From: Pycnococcus provasolii
Taxonomy: Eukaryota > Chlorophyta > Pseudoscourfieldiophyceae > Pseudoscourfieldiales > Pycnococcaceae
Direction: 5' to 3'
NCBI GenBank assembly: GCA_938743325.2
Contig: OW568870.1
Location: forward strand, 806,001-870,000
DNA length: 64,000 nt
Below are positions 32,647 to 42,246 of this stretch, in pieces. Position 1 is the stretch's first letter, and every line of letters begins with the position of its first letter. A model generated the notes under the pieces. That model saw only the letters and a program-made list of their open reading frames with translations. It searched no databases and had not been told where the DNA came from. The translations under genes and the position numbers were made by a program.

Positions 32647-33558
32647 ATGATGCTCGCGCGCCATCTGGATCCGCACCACCACGCCCGTCTGGGTAGGCTC
32701 ATGAAGCTGAAAACACCATGTGCGGGCTGGGCCTCACGTGGTGGTCTCCCACCTGGGAGAGACCCTTTATCACATAGTACTATTAATAGTACGTGTGTGC
32801 AGCATTTGTGTGGTGACAGAAGAAGACGCACAGTAACATATCATGGTGGTGGTAATGGTACATTTAGGCGGTCCTGTGTCGTGTCGGCATCCTCCTCCTC
32901 CTCATCATCCTCGACGCGGGATAAAGGTACGCCTTGGGTGAAATTCTGCTCGTCATGTGGCGCACCCACTATGCAAGCCATCCCGCCGACGGAGGATCGA
33001 CTAAGGGCGGTATGCACGAACTCCGCGTGTGCGCAAGTGCACTACGTCAACCCGAAAATGGTCGTCGGAACCATCGTCGCATGTGACGACTCGTACGAAA
33101 AGATCCTATTGGTCAAGCGCGCCAACGAACCATGCAAGGGGCTCTGGACGGTACCCGCCGGATTCATGGAGCTCGGTGAGTCGACAGCGGACGGGGCAAG
33201 AAGGGAGACGGCAGAAGAAGCGCTGTGCGACGTGGACATAGTCGCGCCGTTCATACACCTCGACTTGCCTGCCATAGGTCAGAGCTACGTGCTGTTCAGG
33301 GCTCAGCCGGCAGACACGACAGCGCCTTTCAGCTTCGGGAACGGAAGTGAGACAGAGGAGTCGAAAATCGTTCACATAGACGACCTGCATCAGTACACGC
33401 TCGCGTTCACCGCCGTCTCCGTCGCACTGGAAAAGTATGCAGAGGACGTGCGCAACGAGACGAAGTTTCGCGTCCACCACGGAACCATCACGAAGCGTCC
33501 GGGCGCATTACCTTCCGACATGTCAGCATTCAAGCTCGAAAAGTATATATGTACCTAA
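32647..33558 (+). CDS. NUDT23: NUDX23-type plastid Nudix hydrolase (FAD/ADP-ribose pyrophosphatase)
   Basis: 303 residues. The first 95 or so are basic and Ser-rich, consistent with a chloroplast transit peptide. Then comes a zinc ribbon FCSSCGAPT...CTNSAC, the YVNPKMVVG strand, and the Nudix fold with LWTVPAGFMELGES. The order, the ribbon and the closing HHGTITKRPGALPSDMSAF segment match plant NUDX23, a plastid hydrolase of FAD and ADP-ribose linked to flavin homeostasis (family knowledge). The Nudix box G-x5-E-x7-RE-x2-EE-x-G is intact except that the last Gly is Leu (EEALCDV in place of EEAG). The metal-binding Glu residues of RETAEE are all present. A 3' UTR element shared with other genes lies between it and the convergent BCD1 gene. 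Confidence 0.85.
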   Translation: MMLARHLDPHHHARLGRLMKLKTPCAGWASRGGLPPGRDPLSHSTINSTCVQHLCGDRRRRTVTYHGGGNGTFRRSCVVSASSSSSSSSTRDKGTPWVKFCSSCGAPTMQAIPPTEDRLRAVCTNSACAQVHYVNPKMVVGTIVACDDSYEKILLVKRANEPCKGLWTVPAGFMELGESTADGARRETAEEALCDVDIVAPFIHLDLPAIGQSYVLFRAQPADTTAPFSFGNGSETEESKIVHIDDLHQYTLAFTAVSVALEKYAEDVRNETKFRVHHGTITKRPGALPSDMSAFKLEKYICT

Positions 33559-33605
33559 ATAGTTACGCCAGTAAATAATAACCCTTCTTCTCCTTTGGGT
33601 AAATG

Positions 33606-33651
33606 CTGAATGGTCAAACTAGACGACCGTTGGACAAGGTAAAGTAATGTA
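33606..33651 (-). promoter_or_regulatory. Conserved 3' UTR element, copy A (BCD1)
   Basis: Read on the minus strand it holds CTTGTCCAACGGTCGTC and ends with ACCATTCA. It starts about 25 bp after the BCD1 stop codon. It is the most diverged of the four copies in its distal half. Confidence 0.6.
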
Positions 33652-33675
33652 CAAGCAATTACTCATTGAACGGTC

Positions 33676-34737
33676 TTAGTCCTGAGGAGACGTGTCTCGC
33701 TCAACGGAGACGAAAAAGACGGGATGTTCGACGATGCGGTGGCCACTCAGCGCGTCGCGCAGCGTTCGCGTCTCGTCGACGGGCGACGACAAAACGGGTC
33801 CTCCAGGAGTCGCGACGTGAACGTCTGCGGAAGGCGCGTCGAGCAGACCCTCAAGCAGAAGGCGCACGTTTCGTTTCTCGCCGGCGTACGACTTGAGCTC
33901 CGCGCGCGCAGCGGCACCTTGAACCCGTGCGTCGTCCGTGCCGCTCGATACGTGCGCGTTCAGTGCCGATAACATGGTTGTGTTTTCGGGCACGGCGTTG
34001 TCGACGCGTACGACGACGTCTCCATTTGTGTCCTTGACGTCCTGGAATCGCCACTCGACGTGCCACTCGATTCGCGCGGAATCCGAAGCGTCTGCAGCTC
34101 GTCCCGCCCGTCCGCCACTTCCACGTCCACGTCCCCCGCCTCTCCCTCCGCGACGTCCACCGCCACCCCCACTGGAATTGTTGTATACACGCGTCGAGTT
34201 ATTTTTTCTCCGCGACATGCCCGGCTGCATGAAGCACAGGTCGACACCGTGTTTTTCCGCTGTTTTTTGCAGGTGGTGCAGCGCGGGTGGTAGCGTGGGT
34301 CTGGGCGCGCTTGCAGCCATCGCCGACGCTGTCCGCCTGGCTCTCTGCGCGGCCCTCGCGGACTCTTCAAGTAGTGCGTAGTCACTAAGGAGTGTTGTTG
34401 TATTCATGGATTCCATGGGTGCATATTCTGCTCGATTTCTCTTGCCGTTGCATTTCGTCGTTGCTTTGTGAGCGTTGATGCACGTCAGACAGCACGTTTT
34501 AATTAAGCACGCGGGACATGTGTACTTGTATGTTTCCAATCGGCATATTTCGCATAGAGGTTTAATCTGTGGTTGTGATAAGAAACATGCTGGTTGTCCT
34601 TCTGAAGGATCATCGTCCAGGGCATCTTCATCCTCCTCCTTGTTGTTTTCAACATCAACTACGTCAAGGTTTTTGTCCACTACAGCAGCTACTACAGGGA
34701 CCCCAGGAGACACATCATGAATGTTGTTGTCGTCCAT
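33676..34737 (-). CDS. BCD1: Box C/D snoRNP assembly factor BCD1/ZNHIT6 (HIT zinc finger)
   Basis: 353 residues from the ATG at 34737. Upstream in-frame codons reach 34914 but encode a low-complexity Gly/Trp stretch and are unlikely to be coding. A HIT-type zinc finger lies at residues 62-96 with ligands C62, C65, C74, C77, C82, C86, H90 and C96 (CEIC, CPAC, CCLTC, then H and C). It is followed by KRNRAEYAPM and TTLLSDYALLEES, which are typical of BCD1. An RGG-rich basic segment follows (about 190-215), and the C-terminal strand EHPVFFVSV ends the BCD1 domain. BCD1 acts in the nucleus to assemble box C/D snoRNPs that guide rRNA 2'-O-methylation. The RGG stretch probably aids RNA binding. An Asp/Glu-rich segment precedes the finger. 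Confidence 0.85.
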   Translation of the reverse strand: MDDNNIHDVSPGVPVVAAVVDKNLDVVDVENNKEEDEDALDDDPSEGQPACFLSQPQIKPLCEICRLETYKYTCPACLIKTCCLTCINAHKATTKCNGKRNRAEYAPMESMNTTTLLSDYALLEESARAAQRARRTASAMAASAPRPTLPPALHHLQKTAEKHGVDLCFMQPGMSRRKNNSTRVYNNSSGGGGGRRGGRGGGRGRGSGGRAGRAADASDSARIEWHVEWRFQDVKDTNGDVVVRVDNAVPENTTMLSALNAHVSSGTDDARVQGAAARAELKSYAGEKRNVRLLLEGLLDAPSADVHVATPGGPVLSSPVDETRTLRDALSGHRIVEHPVFFVSVERDTSPQD

Positions 34738-34837
34738 TGCTTGACGTACTTTTGTGAAATACAATAAATGAAACTGCGGAAATGTTGAAATGGACGTCGG
34801 CGCCGCAACCCAGAGCCACTGAGGAAGGAAAATCCCA

Positions 34838-34918
34838 AACCCCAATCCCAACCCCCAAACAAACCCAACCCCCAAACAAGCCCAACCCCCAAACCACCAA
34901 ACCCAAACCCCCAAAAGA
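34838..34918 (-). repeat. G-rich direct repeats upstream of BCD1
   Basis: On the minus strand, runs of five and three G recur as TTTGGGGGTTGGG at about 15-16 bp spacing, three to four times. The tract is 100-180 bp upstream of the BCD1 start, in the 180-350 bp divergent promoter shared with NDUFS1. The sequence has G-quadruplex potential. Confidence 0.6.
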
Positions 34919-35091
34919 CAGGTTTTTCAAGAGTGTTTTTCCCTAGTTATGTTTTTCCGTTTCAGAGTGGATCCCGAAGAAGCCTTGCATCCATCCATGG
35001 GATCCCTCCTGAGGCCAAGGCCCCAGGTGGAGGTGGGTGACGACGCCGACGCAACATCATTCCAAGAGGGTTTTTCTCACGCGTCAGCGTC

Positions 35092-37798
35092 ATGTCCGTC
35101 GCCTTAGGGTCCATGTGGTGTCGTGCATCATGTCGTGCATCCCTTGCGTCCCTCCTTGTTGGAGGATCCACAGCACCTCTTCTTGGGGGGATCCATAATC
35201 ATGCACTTGTGCGTACGTTGTCTTCGTCAGCGTCGTCCTCGGCGTCGTCAGCGACACCTGCAGCTGCTGCAGCGGTCGCACCGGAAGAACCACCGCCGGT
35301 TGAGGTACGTTCACGTTCACGTTGGCTTGTGGTTTGTGGCTTGTTTTCTTGTTGTATTGGGCTTGGGTTGTTGGGTTGGGTTGGGCCTACTTGCTTTGCG
35401 TTGCGTTGGCTTTGCGTCTTCCTGCGTCTTCTTGGGGCGACGGGACTTTAAATGGGCCGGCGAGGGAGGGGGTGTTGAGTTGAGTGTCTGCTTGTGGTAA
35501 GTGCGGACGCGCTGGCGTGACGTAAACAAAGGCATTCAGGAATACCTGGACAATTCTTTTGGGACTTCACTCAGACACGAGAGAGAGAGAGAGAGAGAAA
35601 AAAAAACAAAAAAAAATAGCGACGCCGTTTCAAAGCCTTCTTCGCTCACACCACTTCAACTCAACCCCTTTTTGTTTCTCCACCAATAGGTGTTCGTCAA
35701 CGGTGAGAGCGTGCAAGTGCCCAAGGGTGTCAGCGTCATGCAGGCGTGCGACGCCGCGGGAGTGGACGTGCCGCGATTCTGCTACCACCAGCGACTCTCC
35801 ATCGCAGGAAACTGCCGCATGTGCCTCGTCGAGGTGACGAAAAGCCCAAAGCCCGTCGCCAGCTGCGCGATGCCCATCATGCCAGGTATGCAAATCCACA
35901 CGGAAACACCGCTCGTCAAGAAGGCGCGAGAGGGCGTCATGGAGTTCCTCCTCGCGAACCACCCTCTCGACTGCCCCATCTGCGACCAAGGTGGTGAGTG
36001 CGACCTTCAGGACATGTCCATGGCGTACGGAAGTGATCGTGGGCGCTTCGTCGAGGAGAAGCGTGCCGTCGAGGACAAGAACCTCGGACCTCTCGTCAAG
36101 ACGGTCATGACGCGGTGCATCCACTGCACGCGCTGCGTGCGCTTTGCCACGGAGGTGGCAGGTGTGCACGACCTCGGCGTGACTGGGCGTGGAGGAAGCG
36201 CGGAGATCGGCACGTACCTCGAAAAGGCGCTGACGAGCGAGATGAGCGGGAACGTTATCGACCTCTGCCCCGTCGGCGCGCTCACGTCAAAGCCGTACGC
36301 ATTCACCGCGCGCTCGTGGGAGCTGCGTCCGACGGAGTCCGTCGACGCCACCGACGGCATTGGCGCGTCCATCCGCGTCGATGCGAGAGGGCACGAGGTG
36401 ATGCGTATCGTGCCTCGCCTCAACGAGTCCGTGAACGAGGAGTGGATCGGAGACCGAGGACGCTTCTCGTACGACGGCCTGAGGCGGCAGCGTCTCGACG
36501 CACCGTACGTTCGCGGCGAGAAGGGTGCACCCCTGCGCAAGGCGACGTGGAAGGATGCGCTCGAGGCGGCCGCGCATGGCCTTCGCTCGACGCCGTCGAC
36601 GAAGCTCATGGCAGTGGCGGGCAAGCTCGCGGACGCCGAGAGCATCTGCGCGCTCAAGGACCTCATGGCAATGTACGACGGGCAGAACCTTCAGGTTGAG
36701 GGTGTCACCCCGAGCAGCGACGCTGCCGACGTTCGCAGCAGCTATGTATTCAACTCCACGCTCGAGCGCATCGAGGAGGCTGACGCAATTCTGCTCGTCG
36801 GCACGGACTTGAGAAAGGAGGCGCCGCTGCTGAACTCTAGGCTGCGCCGCTCCGCCGTGTACGACTGCGTGCCCGTGGCCTCCGTGGGACCTGACGTTGA
36901 CCTGACGTACCCAAAGAAGGACCTTGGCGACTCCGCGAAGGCTATCGACGACCTGCTGTCGGGCGCGAGTGCGTTCCGCGCCGTTCTCGATGGCGCGTCG
37001 AAGCCTGCCATCATCGTTGGCGCTCACGTGCTCTCACGGCCCGACGCGTACGGCGTGCTGTCGAAGTGCGTGCAGCTGGCAAACGACGTGGGATGTGTTT
37101 CGGGAGATTGGAATGGGTACAACGTGCTTCACGAGTGCGCGGGGCGGGTTGCCGCACTCGACCTTGGCTTCGTTCCGGGACCCAAGGCTGACATCGCCAC
37201 GGCTCCTGGATTCGTCTACCTTATGAATGCCGACGACGAGGCGACGCTCGCGTCCATCCCCGAGGATGCATTTGTCGTTTACCAGGGCCACCACGGCGAC
37301 GCCGGAGCAGCCCGCGCGAACGTGGTGCTGCCTGGCGCCGCGTACACGGAGAAGGGTGCAACGTACGTCAATACCGAGGGACGCGTGCAGAGGACGAAGC
37401 GTGCAGTGCCGCCGCCGGGAAGTGCGCGGGAGGACTGGGAGGTTGTGCGTGCTCTGAGCGAGGTTGCTGGACTTGCCCTTCCCTACGACGACGTCGACGG
37501 CCTTCGCGTCCGTATGGCCGAGGTTTCGCCTACGTTCGCCTCCGTGGACTCCGTTCAGCAGTCAACCATCTGGCTGAATGGCAGCACGTACGCCGCCAGC
37601 AAGGGATCTAGCAAGGCGTCGACTGCGCCCTTCACGTCGAGCATCTCGAATTACTTCCAGGCTGACGTGATTGGTCGTTCGTCGAAGACGATGGCCCGTT
37701 GCTCGGAGACTCGCGGTGAGATGTACGCGAAGACGCACGACGTGGGCTCAACGCTGGGCGAGCTGGGCGAGCCGTCCGCTCATCCGCTTGGGGACTAA
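35092..37798 (+). CDS. NDUFS1: NADH:ubiquinone oxidoreductase 75 kDa subunit, two exons
   Basis: Exon 1 (35092-35304) encodes 71 residues with an Arg/Ser-rich mitochondrial presequence. The intron (35305-35689, GTACGTTC...AATAG) is in phase 0. Exon 2 continues to 37798, giving about 773 residues. The junction restores PPPVEVFVNG, as in other NDUFS1 proteins. Cluster ligands are visible: FCYHQ...GNCRMC and later SCAMP for the 2Fe-2S N1b; H-x3-C-x2-C-x5-C (HPLDCPICDQGGEC) for N5; and RCIHCTRC with DLCPVGALTSKP for N4. The molybdopterin-oxidoreductase-like second half follows. This subunit is the NADH-proximal arm protein of mitochondrial complex I. The length is slightly above the usual 720-750. 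The intron holds a GA/A-rich microsatellite at 35,580-35,618. It shares a short divergent promoter with BCD1. Confidence 0.93.
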
Positions 37799-37934
37799 GG
37801 AATAGCTTAAGAAAAAAATACCATGTAAGTAACGACTGGAATCTCCGCAAACCTTTTCCTTTTTTATAAATAAATTCAAAAAAAGGCAAGTTCTCGTATC
37901 CTATAGAATAGATCAGTATAGATTAGGTCGTGTG

Positions 37935-37966
37935 TTAGGGTTAGGGTTAGGGTTCGGGTTAGGGGT
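37935..37966 (+). promoter_or_regulatory. TTAGGG telomere-type repeats upstream of NIT1-like gene
   Basis: Three perfect TTAGGG units, one TTCGGG and another TTAGGG(G), ending about 117 bp before the downstream ATG. Confidence 0.7.
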
Positions 37967-38082
37967 TCTGTTGGCTGTTACTCGTGTTATTTATTTTCGA
38001 ACCTCTTTTGTTTCCCTTCCTCCGCCATCCGACGGTTACGAATCCTTTGGGGCATCCTTTCCCATCCGATGCCTGGTCAAAT

Positions 38083-39078
38083 ATGGCAATGACTCAAGTC
38101 GCCATCTGCCAGCTGCGCACGACGTGCTCAGCGTCGGAGAATCTGCGCGCGTCATCGTCTTTAGTCGCGAAGTGCGCTCATCTCGGCTCTCAGATCATCT
38201 TCCTCCCCGAGAATTGCTGCTTCATGGGAACCTTCCCGGGCGAGTCGAACGGACACGCGACGTCCATGTCCGCGAGCGACCCGGCGTCGCTCGTCGCGCC
38301 GTACGCGTCGTTGGCGAAGGAGCACGGCGTCTGGCTGTCGCTGGGAGGCGTGCAGGAGGACAGCGGTGTTCCGATGGAAGGCTCTGACCCGCCGAAAAAC
38401 AAGGTGAACAACAGCCACGTGCTCATCGACCCACAAGGACAGGTGGCTTCCGTTTACCGCAAGATTCACCTATTCGATGTCGACCTCAGCGCCACCGGCG
38501 GGCCAAAGCTTCTCGAGAGCTCTTTCACAAATCCTGGTGATCCTAACCAGGCGAACGTCGTACCCGAAACCCCCATGGGAAGTCTGGGACTCGCCATCTG
38601 CTATGATATGCGATTCCCGTACCTGTTCCAGCGCCTTCGCTTCGAGAAAGGTGCGGACGTGCTCACGGCGCCGTCCGCGTACACGGTGCCGACGGGACGC
38701 GCACACTGGCACGCCCTGCTGCGCAGCCGTGCGATCGAAAATCAGTGCTTCATGGTCGCCGCGGCTCAGGTTGGGAGGCACTGGCCGGGCAAGCGACTCA
38801 GCTACGGACACTCGATCATCATCGATCCGTGGGGTGCCGTTGTCGCGGACCTGGGCGGCGCATCAAACAAGACTCCGGTGGTGCCAGAAGATGCGACGCT
38901 CGTACCACTCGAAGAGGACATGCTCACGGCGCCAACGCCTGATGCGGAGAAGGTGAACGACGAGGAGAGCGTCGAAGGCGCCTTCGTCGGAGCGGTGGTG
39001 GTGAACCTTACACCTGAAACACTCGCATCGACGCGCGCCAAGATGCCAGTCGCATCTCACAGGAGACCAATCGCATAA
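38083..39078 (+). CDS. NIT1: NIT1-type amidase (deaminated glutathione amidase), nitrilase superfamily
   Basis: 331 residues from the ATG at 38083; the frame is open further upstream only from a GTG. The catalytic triad of the nitrilase superfamily is present: E43 (FLPENCCF), K127 (VYRKIHLFDVD) and C173 (AICYDMRFPY). YDMRFP, SYGHSIIIDPWG and AHWHALLRSRAIENQC match NIT1 rather than plant auxin nitrilases. NIT1 hydrolyses deaminated glutathione, a by-product of transaminases, back to alpha-ketoglutarate and Cys-Gly (family knowledge). About 55 extra residues after the canonical domain are of unknown role. No clear targeting sequence is visible from this start; ER, plastid or mitochondrial forms would need another start. 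Telomere-type repeats lie just upstream. Confidence 0.85.
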   Translation: MAMTQVAICQLRTTCSASENLRASSSLVAKCAHLGSQIIFLPENCCFMGTFPGESNGHATSMSASDPASLVAPYASLAKEHGVWLSLGGVQEDSGVPMEGSDPPKNKVNNSHVLIDPQGQVASVYRKIHLFDVDLSATGGPKLLESSFTNPGDPNQANVVPETPMGSLGLAICYDMRFPYLFQRLRFEKGADVLTAPSAYTVPTGRAHWHALLRSRAIENQCFMVAAAQVGRHWPGKRLSYGHSIIIDPWGAVVADLGGASNKTPVVPEDATLVPLEEDMLTAPTPDAEKVNDEESVEGAFVGAVVVNLTPETLASTRAKMPVASHRRPIA

Positions 39079-39181
39079 GTTAAATTATGTATTAATTTAT
39101 CATTTTTAATTCATTTCCACAAGTAAAAATCTGGTTACATTCATGAAACAAACATCGCACCACCGTGCGTAGGTGCTACCT

Positions 39182-40535
39182 TCACTCAAGAGCACCAACT
39201 TCGGCGAGATAATATATAAGCGGACTTAGGTGGGCGAAGCCTAGCGCACCGCCCGTGCCAGCAATTCTACCACCTTCGTCCTCATTGACAAGCGAGCGAA
39301 GTGCTGCAAGCCACAGTGCTTGACCCTCCTCTGATGGACTGAATCCGAGATCTTCATCTCCCGTTGGCACTGGCGTCTCCGGAAGTGCGCTGAAAACCAA
39401 GCGAGACAGGGCATTGCTGCAAGTCGCCTTCTTCGTCTTCAACGACTGCTGTTTTGCAGCATTCGCATTCTTGCTGATTCCCATAGGTCTTGCGACAATC
39501 CAGTAGCCACGCTCAACCTCGCCAAGCAGCTGTCCAGGGCGCCACTCGGCGGTGTTCTCGTAGAAGGAGAAATCGGCCATATGCGCCTTGGAGTTCTGGA
39601 CAAGCTTCGCCGCCTCAGCAAGATCGCCGCCGATGTAAACGCCTGTGCCATCGCCAAGCTCACGACCCGTCGCAAGTTTGTGCGATGTCAAGTAGTTCAA
39701 CCGCATGTCCCTGACAGGCCCGCCGTTGTGGATGGGTGCATCCCCGAACACCGAGTAGACAAGATCCACATTATTGTCCGGTACCTTCTCGTCGCGTGTC
39801 GTCGCCTTCTCACCGCCACCCTTCTTCCGCCCTCGCTTCGACGACAACGAGGCTCGCCTCTGACCACCCGCAGCCTCCTCATCGTCGCAATCCTCCTCCG
39901 ATATTGTATCTTGCACCATGTTGCCTCTCCTTTTGCGCCAGTGTGCGAGCGTGTCCGCATCTGCATCACGATAGTTCAGCAGAAGGGCAGAAGACGATAC
40001 ACCAGGCTTATGCTCGAGGATCACAGACACGCTGCGAAAAAATGTCATCTGCGGTCCAGTCCTCCTTGGCCGATCCGCCATGACCCCGACGAAGCCACCT
40101 TGACGGCGGTCATCCCAGAGCTGCCACCCTGCTCTCTGCTCTGAACTGCCCGCTATTGCCGGGGCAGCCATCATCATGCCCATCAGTTTCGGCAGAGGCT
40201 GAGGTGAGCCGGAGTTTTGGCTATCTTCAATCCACCGCTTCACCATCTTAATCATCTTCCTGGCATTGTCCATCTCGCGCAGTGATTCCTCGTTCTGCGC
40301 GTCATCACCATCGAAACCGCCTCTCTTTTCTTGCAGTTTCTTTGTGATTGCCAAAAGTCTCTTTTCAAATGCTTTCGCGTCCATATTATGCAATTCGGAT
40401 TCCAGATTCTCTAAGTCTTTCTCGTCGGCGAACAGAAATGGGTCGTCGTCATCATCATCATCGTCGTCGTCGTCGTCATCGTCGTCGTCGTCGTCTTCAT
40501 CGTCATCGTCATCGAAGTCGTCGTCATCGTCGTCA

Positions 40536-40575
<40 letters not shown>

Positions 40576-41539
40576 CGCTCAAGCTTAAGTACGAATCTCC
40601 ATCCTCATCCGTCTTCACAACGAAGGAAAGGTCGTCCATATGGTCACGCGAGAAGATGCTTTTTTGCTGACGTATAAAAGACTTGCCAAATTCGCCAGGC
40701 AAGTTCATCAACGCTGAGTCGAACGACTCCGAAGGGTCGACGTGAGCCGGGTGCGCTAGGAGTAGGTCTCCAACCTGTATGTCCTCCTCGCGCGTCACGC
40801 GTACCAGCTGCAGAGGCGGGAAGTCGCCACTTCCGTCCAACTTTCTGCTGTTTTCGACATGTCTGACCACATCCCCTGCACTGTCAGGTTGTTCTTTCCG
40901 GATAGCTGCCCCGTTTCTGGCGACAAGACCCGTCTCCACAGCGGCGTTGCGTGCTTTGGTCAGCAGACGTATTGCCGCCATGCCGACGTCGATGCGCTGA
41001 TCAAAGTCAAGGCCCATAGCCCACGAGGGCGTATCCTCGTGACCAAGCTGCGCATTGATCGGCGCTCGGAATGCCGACGCGACGAATGCGCGCATGGACG
41101 CGGAGCCGGGTACGTAGTACTCTCTTTCGTTTAGGAAAGCGCGACTGATGCGCCAGAGCGCGCACTGACCGACGCCCAGCTTGTCGTGCGCTTGATGGTT
41201 CGCTTGGTGACGAGGTGTTGACGTCAAGGATGACTGTTGAAGTCCGCCTGCACCTGAATGACCCCCCACGCCAGGTGGAGACGGTGCCACACTCATCCCA
41301 GGAGACACCCCACCACCAAAATCACCAGCAGAATTACCAGCGTGAGAAACTACAAAAGCCCCCCCCGAAGGAGGAGGAGCAGGAGTAGGGGCCCATGATC
41401 CCTGGCTCCCCGGGAATCCACCGCTAGGCGCGACAATGAGAGCTTTCAGGCAAGGCTCGTCGTCGAACTCGCGTCCCATGCGCAGGAGGCGTCTTTGAAT
41501 AGCACGGGAGACGCGGCCCATGGATTCGCGTGTGGCCAT
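39182..41539 (-). CDS. AlgH/UPF0301 (DUF179) domain protein with long poly-Asp insertion
   Basis: 785 residues from an ATG. The C-terminal half matches the AlgH/UPF0301 fold: FFRSVSVILEH...LLLNYR, then IHNGGPVRDMRLNYL, TGVYIGGDL and ENTAEWRPGQL...GYWIVARP. These are the family's G-GPV, W-x-PGQL and W-V-A elements. An earlier segment near residue 260 (VGDLLLAHPAHVDP) resembles the first strand of the same fold. That suggests the domain is split by about 230 residues, including an Asp tract (about 321-365, over 40 acidic residues with one Phe and one Glu) and a charged helix. Plant members are plastid proteins of unknown function. The N-terminus is Gly/Pro/Ser-rich from about residue 35. The function is unknown in all lineages. 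It lies convergent with the NIT1-like gene and divergent from a small TM protein. Confidence 0.68.
40444..40576. repeat. GTC/ATC trinucleotide microsatellite encoding poly-Asp
   Basis: On the minus strand these are GAC and GAT codons. The mixture of the two codons argues for an established coding tract rather than a fresh expansion. Confidence 0.85.
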
Positions 41540-41639
41540 GATGCGCGTTCCGGATGAAGCGACTTTCTCGCTTGCTCGGGGGGGGCGGGGAACCGGTAAA
41601 AATGAACCGGATGCGAGGCGGTTCGCCCTTCGTAACCCT

Positions 41640-41860
41640 AAAATTCTAAAAAGTAGGGTTTCCCTTTGTAAGGAACCCTCGTGCTCTCCAAACCCTAAAC
41701 AATAACTCCTCGTAGTTGGTAGGCCATTGGTAGGCCGTAGGGTAGGGAACCTAATTAATGGGAACCTGCGATACCCCCCCTTGGTAGGTAAAATTTACCT
41801 ACCAAATCGTCCGGTTAGGGTTAGGGTTAGGGTTAGGGTTAGGGTTAGGGTTAGGGTTAG
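41640..41860 (+). promoter_or_regulatory. Telomere-type array and AACCCTA boxes in a divergent promoter
   Basis: Seven perfect TTAGGG units and a partial eighth occupy 41815-41860, about 100 bp before the ATG of the small TM protein. AACCCTAAA-type boxes (about 41634 and 41693) and TAGGGTTT (about 41654) lie toward the AlgH gene. CCTACCAA/TTGGTAGG inverted words lie between. This is the cleanest array in the window. Confidence 0.75.
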
Positions 41861-41962
41861 AGCGCCCTTGTTTTCTTTCCCTTCGCCGTCCCATCCATAA
41901 TCTCTTCCATCTTCATCTTTCGTCTCTCGGCATCCTTCGAAGCTATCAGGTAAGGTACCATC

Positions 41963-42193
41963 ATGGGTGTCCATCAGCATCAGCAGCAGTGGACTCTCGC
42001 GAGTGAAAGTCTTTTGTATGTTTTGTATCACATGAACACCATCCTGTACCTCCTATTGACCGCGCTTTTCGTCGCGTTCGTCGTCAACGTCGTCTTCCAG
42101 GGAAAGAAAGGTGTGCAAAAACTTAACACGCGTGTCTCAGGTGTCAAAGACGCGATTTCGAACCTAAGTCAAGAAAAGAAGAAAAAGTCCTGA
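41963..42193 (+). CDS. Small single-pass membrane protein, unknown
   Basis: 76 residues from an ATG. One strong hydrophobic segment (about 26-45, ILYLLLTALFVAFVVNVVF) is followed by a basic, helix-forming C-terminus ending KKKKS. A TGTAA word follows the stop by about 5 bp. The shape suggests an ER or organelle membrane anchor with a C-terminal Lys-rich tail. I recognise no family. Its promoter region carries the strongest TTAGGG array of the window, which supports a real gene. It is convergent with the next gene, 54 bp away. Confidence 0.6.
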   Translation: MGVHQHQQQWTLASESLLYVLYHMNTILYLLLTALFVAFVVNVVFQGKKGVQKLNTRVSGVKDAISNLSQEKKKKS

Positions 42194-42246
42194 GATTCTG
42201 TAAGACTTTGTCTTGTGAATTTAGTTTTTGTAACATAAGCATCACA

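Noticed and set aside
34738-34914. N-terminal extension of BCD1
   Set aside because: It is the translation of the G-rich promoter repeats; the ATG at 34737 begins typical sequence.
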